Shown here: piece by piece, positions 23,696 through 34,187 of the stretch
Layout: each line of letters begins with the position of its first letter
How positions within the stretch are numbered: position 1 is the stretch's first letter
Assembly: GCA_937943625.1 (NCBI GenBank)
Contig: CALEAD010000033.1
Span: 1-64,000 of the forward strand
DNA from: an uncultured Anaerolineae bacterium
GTDB taxonomy: Bacteria > Chloroflexota > Anaerolineae > Promineifilales > Promineifilaceae
Direction of reading: 5' to 3'
DNA length: 64,000 nt
Made by a program: the position numbers and the translations under genes
Notes under the pieces: generated by a model
Seen by the model: only the letters and a program-made list of their open reading frames with translations
Database searches by the model: none
Told to the model about the DNA's origin: nothing

Positions 23696-25093
23696 TTATT
23701 CTTCCTCAGCGCTGTCCGTTTCCTCATCTTCCAGGTCGGTCAGGTCTGGCGCCATGCCGCTATAAATAGCCTTGATGCGCTCGACCACTTTTTCTTCCAT
23801 CACCTCATTGAGAATCAGGTCCAGGCCGGCGCCGCGCTGGTAATAGCTGCGCATATTGCCACGCAGTTCCTCATCTGCAAAGCGGGCGGTGCGCTCATCT
23901 ATCAGCCTGTCAATATCTTCTGGCTTGACCTTCAACTTTTCGTTCTGCACAAACCGGCGCATTACCAGATTGCGGCGCAGGCGCGTGACGGCCGCTTCAC
24001 GCAAAGAATCGCGCAAACTCTCCTCTGTCTCACCCTGAAACTGCAAGAAATCCTGCCACTGCCAGCCAGAGTAGCGCACTCGATTCTGCATAGATGCCAC
24101 CATGCCATCCAGCTCTTTTTCCACCGCGGCCGGTGGATAGACAATTTCCGCCTCTGCCAGCAAGCTGTCAGCCATGCTATCAATCAGCGCCTGTTTAGCC
24201 TCAGCTTCAGCGGCGCGCTGCAGCTCATTGTGTACGGCCGCGCGCAGCTCATCCACGGTTGCGTAATCCCCCTCGCGCTGCGCCAGTTCATCATTCAGTT
24301 CTGGCAGCTCGCGTGATTGGACTTGCAGGATAGACAAATTGAACGTGGCCTTTTTGCCAGCCAGCTCAGCGTCCTCATAGTCAGCGGGAAAGGTGAATGA
24401 AAATTCCGCCTTATCGCCAGCAGAAAGGCCAAGAATATGCTCAAGAAACGGCGTATTGGGGTAGAGCTTTTGCGGGTCCAGGAGCATATCCACATACTCT
24501 TCGGCAAAAATGGTATGCGCCTCTGGCTCCGCGTTTTCGTCAGCAGTTTCGGCCGTTTCTGCCGGCACCAACATCACCTGGCCCAACCCACTCAGCGTTA
24601 CCACGTCCCCCACTGCGGCCGGGCGCTCAACCACTTCCAGGACCTGGTGCTTCACGCGGATGCGCTCCAGTGCTTCGGCCACAGCCTCATCCGTCACAAC
24701 TGGCGGCTCAATCTCGCGGCGCAGCGCGCGATAATCACTCAATTTGACCTGGGGAACGAGGGGAATCGTAAACTGAAATGTCATTGGGTCCAGGTCAACC
24801 TTATCCAGCTCTGGTTCGGCATAAATCTCTGTTTCATCAATTTGCGCCAGCACTTCTTCAAAAACGGCGGGCAGAATATCTTCGGCCGTTTCCGCCAGCA
24901 GCGCTTCGCGCCCGAAACGCTTGAGAATAATGTGGTAGGGCGCTTTACCCTGGCGAAAACCGGGCACACGCACATCTCTTCCTACTTTTTTAACCGTCTG
25001 GCGCAAGGCCTGATCTACCCGTTCTGGCGCCACCCCAACGGTCAGGCGGAGTTGTCTCTGCTCATCTATCTCTTGGTGAATGGTTAATGTCAC
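23696..25093 (-). CDS. tig: Trigger factor
   Basis: A 465-residue ribosome-associated chaperone that binds nascent chains at the tunnel exit. The ribosome-binding domain holds the signature GFRQGKAP (residues about 46-53). A peptidyl-prolyl isomerase-like middle domain (AAVGDVVTLSGLGQ...YPNTPFLEHILGLSAGDKAEFSFTFPADY) carries an unusual insertion rich in acidic residues, and a long helical C-terminal arm domain follows. GTG at 25093 is chosen because GAGG precedes it at a proper distance and the protein then starts as in the family (VTLTIHQEI). An in-frame extension reaching into the tRNA-Leu gene is rejected. Confidence 0.95.
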   Translation of the reverse strand: MTLTIHQEIDEQRQLRLTVGVAPERVDQALRQTVKKVGRDVRVPGFRQGKAPYHIILKRFGREALLAETAEDILPAVFEEVLAQIDETEIYAEPELDKVDLDPMTFQFTIPLVPQVKLSDYRALRREIEPPVVTDEAVAEALERIRVKHQVLEVVERPAAVGDVVTLSGLGQVMLVPAETAETADENAEPEAHTIFAEEYVDMLLDPQKLYPNTPFLEHILGLSAGDKAEFSFTFPADYEDAELAGKKATFNLSILQVQSRELPELNDELAQREGDYATVDELRAAVHNELQRAAEAEAKQALIDSMADSLLAEAEIVYPPAAVEKELDGMVASMQNRVRYSGWQWQDFLQFQGETEESLRDSLREAAVTRLRRNLVMRRFVQNEKLKVKPEDIDRLIDERTARFADEELRGNMRSYYQRGAGLDLILNEVMEEKVVERIKAIYSGMAPDLTDLEDEETDSAEEE

Positions 25094-25232
25094 GGAATAA
25101 CCTCTCTTCTGTACAGGGCAAGGCAAAACCTCGCCTGGGGCGATTTCACTCCTGGTTTGAGTTTCAATTTTTGCCAGAAAATGGATGTAAAAAGAAGGCG
25201 CTGCCAGCGCAACGCCTGTTAATTTCGTCAGG

Positions 25233-25314
25233 TGGGGATGGAGGGACTCGAACCCACACGCCTTGCAGCACATGATTCTAAGTCATGCGCGTCTGCCAAT
25301 TCCGCCACATCCCC
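25233..25314 (-). tRNA. tRNA-Leu (anticodon TAG)
   Basis: On the minus strand, acceptor GGGGATG pairs with CATCCCC, with D arm TGGCGGAATTGGCAGACGC, anticodon stem CATGA/TCATG with loop CTTAGAA (anticodon TAG), a long variable arm typical of class II tRNAs, and T arm GTGGG-TTCGAGT-CCCTC. It is 82 bases without CCA. Confidence 0.95.
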
Positions 25315-25325
25315 AGCAGGAGCAG

Positions 25326-25355
25326 ATTATAGCACCTGAAGCTCCACTTCGGCAA
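25326..25355 (-). promoter_or_regulatory. Promoter of tRNA-Leu (minus strand)
   Basis: On the minus strand TTGCCG (25355-25350), an 18-base spacer and TATAAT (25331-25326) lie 11 bases before the tRNA. Confidence 0.7.
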
Positions 25356-25405
25356 AGAAGGATCGGAGCTTTGCGGGTGTTGCTGCCATCGCACACAACT
25401 GGTCG

Positions 25406-27346
<1,941 letters not shown>

Positions 27347-27359
27347 TTAACGTGATCGG

Positions 27360-28340
27360 TTAAAAATGGGGGGCCGTGGTGTGATCTCGATAAAAGATGA
27401 AAGTTGCCATTAGCAGGGATGTGCTGACAAAGGCGTGGGCAAGAATGCTTACGGCCGTTATCCAGGTACCGTCCTCCATCCACCACAAAAACTGAGCAAG
27501 CAAGCGATTGACCAAAATCACCACCAAAATCAGCCCCATGGCGGATGAACCGTGACGGCGAATGAGCTGCACACTCTCGCGCAAGGCATGATGGGGCAAA
27601 CGGCCGTACAGCGCCACGCTCTGCGGCAAGAAAAAAGCGAACAAAATCAACCAAACCAGCAAAACCAGGCCGCTCAGCAAAACGAGCGTGCCCAACAGCG
27701 GGCTGAGCAAAGAGGCTACAACCGCAACTAGGCTCAACGGTATGTAAAGCAACACAAACGCAAAAACCAGCGCAATCCCTACCACCAACAGGAAGACCCA
27801 GGTACGCCACGCGTGCACCACCAGGGGAATCGGGGTAGTGGTTGGTTGAGATGCGCCTGCCTCTCCCTGCGCCGGCATAGCATGCCTGGCATTGGTTCTA
27901 ACTGTACGCGCAATCAGCGTGTAGTAAACGGCCGTTAGCAGCAGCCCCAGCAGCAAAAAAAGCACAGAATAGGCCAACCAAGTCGTGATGCTGGTCACTT
28001 CCGTTACAGAAACCGCCAGCGGCGTTTTCTCCGGCGCCGGCCCCACCAACAGCACCGGCACACCAATCAGGGGAATGCTGAGCAAGGTGAACAGGTTCGT
28101 GTAAGGGGCCAGCATCATCACCTGCTCAGCCATGCCCGCCAGCGCCGGTTCTTGGGGCCACAGTTGCAGCCTTTGCATAATTAACGGCCGTACGCTAAGC
28201 CGCGGCCCCAACCACAGGAAAGCATCCAACATCACCGGCAACAGCAGCAGCCAGAGGTGGCGGGTTGTCAGGTCAAAGCCTGCGGCCAAAGTAGCCGCTA
28301 CCCCAGGAAGCGCGCGTTGTTGTTTCTTATCTGGTATCAT
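27360..28340 (-). CDS. Polytopic membrane protein of unknown function
   Basis: A 326-residue protein with about six membrane helices: LLLLPVMLDAFLWLG, LFTLLSIPLIGVPVLLVG, TWLAYSVLFLLLGLLLTAVYYTLI, WVFLLVVGIALVFAFVLLY, LVAVVASLLSPLLGTLVLLSGLVLLVWLILFAFF, and a C-terminal pair (GLILVVILVNRLLAQFLWW, VSILAHAFVSTSLLMATFIFY). It resembles uncharacterised Chloroflexota membrane proteins near gyrB, and no catalytic motif is seen. It ends 25 bases before gyrB on the same strand, so the two may share a transcript. Confidence 0.8.
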   Translation of the reverse strand: MIPDKKQQRALPGVAATLAAGFDLTTRHLWLLLLPVMLDAFLWLGPRLSVRPLIMQRLQLWPQEPALAGMAEQVMMLAPYTNLFTLLSIPLIGVPVLLVGPAPEKTPLAVSVTEVTSITTWLAYSVLFLLLGLLLTAVYYTLIARTVRTNARHAMPAQGEAGASQPTTTPIPLVVHAWRTWVFLLVVGIALVFAFVLLYIPLSLVAVVASLLSPLLGTLVLLSGLVLLVWLILFAFFLPQSVALYGRLPHHALRESVQLIRRHGSSAMGLILVVILVNRLLAQFLWWMEDGTWITAVSILAHAFVSTSLLMATFIFYRDHTTAPHF

Positions 28341-28768
28341 TGCTAGCCAGTGAATTTTACCACAGGTGTTCCATCTCTCCCAATCTTGCAGGTGACAGAT
28401 CAGCAATTCTCAATTTGAAACAATGCGACTGGGCGGGACAGCGCGAAAAAGTTCGTAGTGATCGCTTTAGCGAGCAGCCAACTAAAGTCGGTACTAAAAA
28501 CGGTTCGTCGGCGGTCAGCGGTCAAAACGCTGCTTCCATGATCCAGTAATTTGAGTTTGTCCGGATGCGTCAATTTTGGGAATGTTGTGTATAATTAGGA
28601 TCATTGTTTACAGTAACACACTCACGAACTCGGCTCCTTGAGGGCATGGGGGTTGTTTAATACGCCATCACATCCCACGTAAATTCCTCAAAGTCTCACA
28701 ACCAGAGAGAAAAGGTCAACAACACACATATTGATCGTTTCCTCCAAAAGGGCCTAAATCAGAAACAC
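28341..28768. other. Divergent spacer with a palindromic repeat and possible promoter
   Basis: This holds the 50-bp palindromic element (28451-28500), a partial GACCGC-family repeat (28505-28535) and TATAAT at 28590-28595 on the plus strand, possibly the -10 of the histidine kinase gene, with no good -35. The 170-base leader to the kinase start has no gene. Confidence 0.5.
28451..28500. repeat. 50-bp palindromic intergenic element, copy 1
   Basis: It starts GTTCGTAGTGATCGCTTTAG and continues with CCAACTAAAGTCGGTACTA. Its reverse complement matches 59106-59155 at about 43 of 50 positions. It contains the small palindrome CGCTTTAGCG, and the other half has lost its symmetry. Confidence 0.75.
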
Positions 28769-31222
28769 ATGCCAGAAGAAACTGGAGAACCTAGAAGTGA
28801 CCACCTGTCTCATGGGATAGAGAAGGAAACCAGCAGCCTATCTAGCAGATCGGCCATTGCTTTTGAGCCCTTTCCCCATGACCCTGACTCGGAAATAGCA
28901 CAAAACGCGCCTGTCTGGCGTGTTCGCTTCAGCCAGGTAGACCCACCCTACGCACAGTTTGGTCTGGAGCTAAATGGCGAGGTGGTTCTAGGACGCGATA
29001 CAGAAGACCCCCAGGTGATTGACCTGAAGAAGCACCTGCCAGACGTACAGGGCATTTCACGCAAGCACATAATGCTGCGCCCTACTCCCACCAATCTCTA
29101 CGCCATAGACCTGAACAGCACGAACGGCACCTGGCGCAACGGCCGTTCCATTGGCATCAACAATCCCACCCCCATTAGCAACGGCGACATCCTCGACCTG
29201 GGCGGCATGCAAATCCTGATCAACATTACCGAACGCCCCAACATACAGACCGGCATCTTGCAGCAAAAGCTAGACCTGGCAGACGCGCTCTCGCAGATAG
29301 CGAAAGCCATCACTTCGCAGCTACATCCAGATGAGGTCCTACACAAAGTGCTGGAAACGGCACAAACACTTGCTGGCGCTGATGAGGCCGCCATCTGGCT
29401 GATAGACGAAAACAGCGGCGAACTCTTTTTGGAAGCAGAGCAAGGCATCGAGGATGACCAGATTCGCCGCATGCGCCTGCCTGCCAGTGATGACAACCTG
29501 GTTGGGCGCGTCCTCACCACTTCCCAGCCACTGCGCACCTTTCGCAAGCTCGGCGAAGAACAAATTAAAGTAAAAACCGGTTACCTGGTCGAGTCGCTGC
29601 TCTTTGTGCCCATCACGCTTGGCGGCGTAACCTTCGGCGTCATTGGCACTGGTCAGCGTAAAACAGGCAAAGCATTCAGCCAACGCGATGAACAGCTTCT
29701 GGTCGCCATTGCCGACTTTGCCGCCATTGCCATTCAGAATGCGCGTCTGTACCACGCCACCGACCAGGCACTTGCCCGCCGCGTAAAGGAATTGGTGGCA
29801 TTAAACGAAGTGGCACGCACCGTTTCCTCCTCGCTAGACCTGGCGCAGGTATATAACGTACTGGTGGAACAGATCAGCAAAAACTGGCCTGTGCAGCACG
29901 TGAAGCTCTACTTGTATCATGAAGGCGCCAGTGGGTTACTCCCGCTCACATTCGGCAAAAACGCACAGCGACCACAGCCAATCACCAAAGGGCTGATGTG
30001 GCAGGTGGCGCAAACACGGCAGTCGGTTATGAGCAATGAGCCAGCCGCGCATCCCGCCTATGTCCCCGCCGCTGACGATATAGACGGCCGTGCGCCTGAA
30101 TCCATCGTCTGCGTCCCCCTCACCATCAAAGAGCGCGTCGTGGGCGTGTTGAGCCTGCTAAACAAGCAAAATGGTGAGTTTGTGCGCGACGACCTGAACC
30201 TGCTCGAAGCCTTTTCCCATCCAATTGCCACAGCCCTGGAAAACGCCCGCCTCTTCGCCGAGTCACGACGGCAGCAGGCCGCCATTCTCGCCACCTCGCA
30301 AACTATCCACGAACCCCTCATCATCCTCGATGAGCAGGGAAGCGTAGTTGTCTCTAACCAGGCGGCCCAGGAACTGCTGCGCAATCATATGAGCCAGTTG
30401 TTTGACGGCATCAGCCGTAGTGTGGGCCGCACGGTGGAGGTGAAAATAGGCAACAACACCTACCTGGGCACCTCGCAGCACATGCCAGATGTCGGCACAA
30501 TCTCTGTTATGCAAAACATCACCTACGTTAAGCGGCTAGAGAAAGATCGCGCCGAATTTATGCGCGCGCTCTCCCACGATCTGAAAAGCCCGCTCACCTC
30601 CATCAAAGGCTTTGCCCAGCTACTGAACAAAGTAATGCCCCTCAACGAAAAAGGGGCGCAATTTGTTGATCAAATTGTCAGCGCCACAGACCGAATGCTG
30701 GAAATGATTTACCACCTGCTGCAACTGACCCACGAAGATGCCATGGAGCTGGAACACACCGTTGTGGACATGGGGAGTCTGGTAGTTGAAGCCATTCATG
30801 ACATGAATGGCGCCGCCCTGAGCAAATCTATTGACGTGTTGTTCGAGACAGTGGGCAAACCCTTCCGCATCATGGGAGACCCGATTCGCCTCTATCATCT
30901 CACGCTGAATCTGGTGGACAACGCAATTAAATATTCACCACCGCAAACGACTGTGCGCGTCTTGCTCACTTATGCGGCGCATGGGGTTACTCTGGAAGTG
31001 CAGGATGAAGGGTATGGTCTGGCCGAGGAAGATTTGCCGCGCCTGTTTGAGAAGCATTTTCGTGGCAAGCACACGGCACATCAGGAGGGCAGCGGTGTGG
31101 GACTTTCGGTGGTGAAGGCGATTGTAGTGGCACACGAGGGGGAAATTAGCGCCGCAAACCGGCCAGAGGGAGGAGCGGTCTTTAAAGTGCAACTGCCGGT
31201 GAAGCTGCGCGTGATGGAGTAG
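28769..31222 (+). CDS. FHA-GAF-GAF-PAS sensor histidine kinase
   Basis: An 817-residue cytoplasmic sensor kinase without membrane helices. An FHA domain (about 55-155) has GRDTED, ISRKHI and NSTNGTWRNG, implying binding to phosphothreonine proteins. Two GAF domains follow (about 170-325, AIWLIDENSGELFLEAEQG; about 340-500, VALNEVARTVSSSLDLAQVY), then a PAS-like stretch (AILATSQTIHEPLIILDEQGSVVVSNQAAQ), HisKA with His in MRALSHDLKSPLTS (about 599) and HATPase_c (NLVDNAIKYSPP, DEGYGLAEEDLPRLFEKHFRG, GSGVGLSVVKAIV). The FHA head suggests crosstalk with Ser/Thr kinase signalling. No response regulator is adjacent. The MutS-like gene starts 11 bases later. Confidence 0.93.
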   Translation: MPEETGEPRSDHLSHGIEKETSSLSSRSAIAFEPFPHDPDSEIAQNAPVWRVRFSQVDPPYAQFGLELNGEVVLGRDTEDPQVIDLKKHLPDVQGISRKHIMLRPTPTNLYAIDLNSTNGTWRNGRSIGINNPTPISNGDILDLGGMQILINITERPNIQTGILQQKLDLADALSQIAKAITSQLHPDEVLHKVLETAQTLAGADEAAIWLIDENSGELFLEAEQGIEDDQIRRMRLPASDDNLVGRVLTTSQPLRTFRKLGEEQIKVKTGYLVESLLFVPITLGGVTFGVIGTGQRKTGKAFSQRDEQLLVAIADFAAIAIQNARLYHATDQALARRVKELVALNEVARTVSSSLDLAQVYNVLVEQISKNWPVQHVKLYLYHEGASGLLPLTFGKNAQRPQPITKGLMWQVAQTRQSVMSNEPAAHPAYVPAADDIDGRAPESIVCVPLTIKERVVGVLSLLNKQNGEFVRDDLNLLEAFSHPIATALENARLFAESRRQQAAILATSQTIHEPLIILDEQGSVVVSNQAAQELLRNHMSQLFDGISRSVGRTVEVKIGNNTYLGTSQHMPDVGTISVMQNITYVKRLEKDRAEFMRALSHDLKSPLTSIKGFAQLLNKVMPLNEKGAQFVDQIVSATDRMLEMIYHLLQLTHEDAMELEHTVVDMGSLVVEAIHDMNGAALSKSIDVLFETVGKPFRIMGDPIRLYHLTLNLVDNAIKYSPPQTTVRVLLTYAAHGVTLEVQDEGYGLAEEDLPRLFEKHFRGKHTAHQEGSGVGLSVVKAIVVAHEGEISAANRPEGGAVFKVQLPVKLRVME

Positions 31223-31233
31223 CCGGCGCAAGT

Positions 31234-33111
31234 ATGGGATCTTCAAGGACACAAAGGCTGGCTTTGCTACAACGGCAAATTGCCCGATTGCAGGTACGGG
31301 CAAGCTCTTTGCAGCAGCAGAGCGAGCGGTTGTCGCGCTGGCGGTTGTTGGTTTTTTTGCTGGCAACGGCCGTTTCCCTCGTGCTCTTGTGGCGATGGGG
31401 TGTGTGGGCCTGGGCTGGGGCGCTACTACTGGGGAGCATCCTCTTTTTCTGGCTGGTGTGGCAGCACCGCTCTGTTGAAAGTGGCCTGCGCCGCACTACC
31501 CTCTGGCAGCAAATTAAGCAGACCCACCTGGCGCGCATGGCTCTGGACTGGGCAACCATTCCGGCAACGCCCCCCATTTTGCTCGATGCGGATCACCCGT
31601 TTGCGCGCGACCTGGATATTGTCGGCACTTATTCGCTGCACCGGCTGCTAGACACGGCCGTTTGCCAGGAAGGCAGCGCGCGACTACAAGGGTGGCTGCT
31701 GGAGCAGGTGCCCAACCCGCAAACAACAGCGGCACGGCAGGCGCTGGTACAGGAATTAGCGCCGCTGTGTGCCTTCCGTGACCGCCTGGTTTTGCACAGT
31801 GCACTGGCGGCTAATGAGACGGAAACGGCCGTGTACCGCCCCGACAGATGGAACAGCGCCCGTCTGCTACGCTGGCTACAGCAGCCCCACACCGTCCCCC
31901 TCCCCCGCCCCATCCTGCTGGCGCTGGCCGCTGCCGGTCTGCTGGCCTTCTTGCTGTTCTTGCCTAACCTGCTGGGGCAAATCGGCCTCTGGTGGCTTAT
32001 TCCCTGGCTTCCCTACGCGCTCTTTACCGTTCTGCAGCTACGCCGCGCGCAAAATCTCTTTGGCGAGGCGACATTTTTGGCAAATGGGCTGCGCCAGCTA
32101 CAGGCGGTATTTGCCCTGCTGGAGCGTCGCCGCTTTTCTCCACAAACACAGCCATATCTGTACGCCTTGTGCGCCCCTTTTCACGTGCATGGCCAACGGC
32201 CGTCGGCACAATTGCGCCAGCTTAATCAAATCGTCTCGGCAGCAGCTACACGCTATAACCCGGCTCTCTGGTTCATCCTCAACTGCTTCACCCCCTGGGA
32301 CTTCTACTTTGCCCAACGGCTGGAACAGACACGGCAAACGTTGCAAACGCTGCTGCCACGCTGGCTGGATGTCTGGCATGAGTTAGAAGCGGCCAGCAGT
32401 CTGGCGCACTACGCTTACCTAAACCCAGACACAACCTATCCCTGCCTCAGCACCGCACCCACAGAGCCACTGCTACATGCCGAAGCCATCGGACATCCCT
32501 TGATTCCCATAGAGCAACGAGTGTGCAACAGCGTTACTTTTACCAGACTGGGGCAGATTTTTCTAATCACCGGCTCGAACATGGCAGGCAAGAGCACTTT
32601 TTTACGCACTCTGGGCATTAACCTGTGTCTGGCCTACGCCGGCGGCCCCGTGGTCAGCGAACGATTGCAGGCGCCGTTTCTGCGCATTTACACTTCCATC
32701 CAGGTGACAGATTCACTGGTGAGCGGCTTTTCTTCGTTTTATGCCGAGGTGCGCCGCTTACAGGCTATTCTGACGGCCGTTCGCCAGACCGACTCCTGGC
32801 CCCTTTTTCTGCTGATTGATGAAATTTTTCGCGGCACCAACAATCGTGAACGACTATTGGGCAGTCGCGCGTACATTCAGGCCCTGGCAGGCAGCCGCAG
32901 CCTGGGAGCCATTGCTACGCATGACCTGGAATTGGCAAAACTGGCAGAGACGCTGCCCGACATGCAAAACTATCACTTCCGCGATGCCGTTGTAGACGGC
33001 CGTATGGTCTTTGACTATCGGCTCCACCCCGGCCCATGCCCCACCACCAATGCGCTCAAAATCATGGCACTGGCCGGCCTGCCCATACCAGACAACCAAG
33101 AACCAATATGA
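31234..33111 (+). CDS. Membrane-anchored MutS-family ATPase
   Basis: A 625-residue MutS paralogue. A basic coiled-coil start (RLALLQRQIARLQVRASSLQQQSERL) leads to two membrane helices (about 37-55 and 58-76), and two more hydrophobic stretches occur near 225-265. The MutS core lever/clamp region is reduced, and the mismatch-recognition domain is absent. The ABC-type ATPase has Walker A GSNMAGKSTFLRTLG (about 447-461), the Q/D-loop signature TDSLVSGFSSFYAEVRRL and Walker B FLLIDEIFRGTNNRER (about 526). It is therefore not a mismatch-repair MutS1; its job is unknown. It overlaps the next gene by four bases. Confidence 0.87.
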   Translation: MGSSRTQRLALLQRQIARLQVRASSLQQQSERLSRWRLLVFLLATAVSLVLLWRWGVWAWAGALLLGSILFFWLVWQHRSVESGLRRTTLWQQIKQTHLARMALDWATIPATPPILLDADHPFARDLDIVGTYSLHRLLDTAVCQEGSARLQGWLLEQVPNPQTTAARQALVQELAPLCAFRDRLVLHSALAANETETAVYRPDRWNSARLLRWLQQPHTVPLPRPILLALAAAGLLAFLLFLPNLLGQIGLWWLIPWLPYALFTVLQLRRAQNLFGEATFLANGLRQLQAVFALLERRRFSPQTQPYLYALCAPFHVHGQRPSAQLRQLNQIVSAAATRYNPALWFILNCFTPWDFYFAQRLEQTRQTLQTLLPRWLDVWHELEAASSLAHYAYLNPDTTYPCLSTAPTEPLLHAEAIGHPLIPIEQRVCNSVTFTRLGQIFLITGSNMAGKSTFLRTLGINLCLAYAGGPVVSERLQAPFLRIYTSIQVTDSLVSGFSSFYAEVRRLQAILTAVRQTDSWPLFLLIDEIFRGTNNRERLLGSRAYIQALAGSRSLGAIATHDLELAKLAETLPDMQNYHFRDAVVDGRMVFDYRLHPGPCPTTNALKIMALAGLPIPDNQEPI

Positions 33112-34106
33112 ATAACCAGACAGATATCCTCATCATTGGCGCAGGCATCAGCGGCCTGCTGGCGGCGCACGCGCTGCAAGAAAGAGGCGCGCGCGTGCTG
33201 CTGGTAGACAAAGGGCGTAGCGTTGGCGGCCGCATGGCCACACGGCGCATCGGTCCTGGTCAGGCCGACCATGGCGCCCAATTCTTTACCACACGCAGCG
33301 ATGTTTTTCGCGCCCTGGTGGCCCAGTGGCAGGCAGAGGGCCTGGCTTATGTCTGGAGCTATGGCTGGTCTGATGGCTCCCTGGCCGGAAAGGCGGTTGA
33401 GGATGGACATCCGCGCTACGCCATTCATGGGGGCATGAACCGCCTCTGCAAACGGTTGGCGCAAGGATTAGCAATACGGCTGCAAACAGAAATTGCTTAC
33501 CTCAGCGCCACGCCAAAAGGCTGGCAAGCAGAGACACGGACTGGAGAACGTTTTGTCAGCCGTGCCCTCCTGATGACGGCTCCCGTTCCGCAATCATTGG
33601 CGCTGCTGACCGCAGGAGGCGTGCAACTTGCCGCCGCAGACCAGGCGGCGCTGGCGCAGGTGGCCTATGCACCGTGCCTGTGTGCGCTGGTGTGGGTGCA
33701 AGGAGACGTGTATTTGCCTGAACCGGGAGCCTTGCAACGGCCGTTGCACCCCATTGCCTGGATTGCCGACAATCAGCGTAAAGGCATCTCCCCTGCCGCT
33801 ACGCTCATCACCATGCACGCCAATTCCGCCTTCAGTCAAACCCACTATAATGCCCCTGAACAAGAGACGTTGGCCCAATTCGTGGCGGCGCTGCGCCCTC
33901 ACCTGGCTGACACGGCGCTGATTCAGGAAGCGCAGCTGAAAAAATGGCGCTACGCCCTGCCCACCATGCTGCACCCGGCACGCACGCTGCTGGCGCAAGG
34001 TCTACCTCCTCTGGCCTTTGCCGGAGATGCCTTTTTGGAAGCGCGCATAGAGGGGGCAGCTTTGTCTGGATTGGCAGCAGCGCAGGCAGTAAGCGGCCGT
34101 TTGTAA
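33108..34106 (+). CDS. Renalase-like FAD-dependent oxidoreductase
   Basis: A 332-residue flavoprotein. The Rossmann dinucleotide motif GAGISGLLAAHALQERGARVLLVDKGRSVGGRMATRR lies at the N-terminus and is followed by DHGAQFFTTR, a signature of renalase-type NAD(P)H-oxidising enzymes and relatives of amine oxidases. The C-terminus has the second FAD contact region (LAFAGDAFLEARIEGAALSGLAAA). Renalase homologues oxidise mis-isomerised NAD(P)H; the substrate here is not certain. ATG 33108 overlaps the stop of the MutS-like gene (ATGA), indicating translational coupling. Confidence 0.87.
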   Translation: MNNQTDILIIGAGISGLLAAHALQERGARVLLVDKGRSVGGRMATRRIGPGQADHGAQFFTTRSDVFRALVAQWQAEGLAYVWSYGWSDGSLAGKAVEDGHPRYAIHGGMNRLCKRLAQGLAIRLQTEIAYLSATPKGWQAETRTGERFVSRALLMTAPVPQSLALLTAGGVQLAAADQAALAQVAYAPCLCALVWVQGDVYLPEPGALQRPLHPIAWIADNQRKGISPAATLITMHANSAFSQTHYNAPEQETLAQFVAALRPHLADTALIQEAQLKKWRYALPTMLHPARTLLAQGLPPLAFAGDAFLEARIEGAALSGLAAAQAVSGRL

Positions 34107-34109
34107 CGT

Positions 34110-34165
34110 GATAAGAGGTTGGTTAGTTGGTTGGTTGGTTGGTTGCGGCCAGCAAGCCAACCAAC
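34110..34165. repeat. GGTT-rich tract with CCAA-rich partner
   Basis: AGAGGTTGGTTAGTTGGTTG with further GGTT units is followed by AAGCCAACCAACC, so the tract can fold into a hairpin between convergent genes. Similar GGTT/CCAA tracts occur at about 18548-18602 and 60328-60358. Confidence 0.7.
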
Positions 34166-34187
34166 CTTGCTCATTACCCCGATACCA

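Noticed and set aside
25094-25273. 60-residue extension of trigger factor
   Set aside because: It runs into the tRNA-Leu gene; the GTG at 25093 has a good ribosome-binding site.
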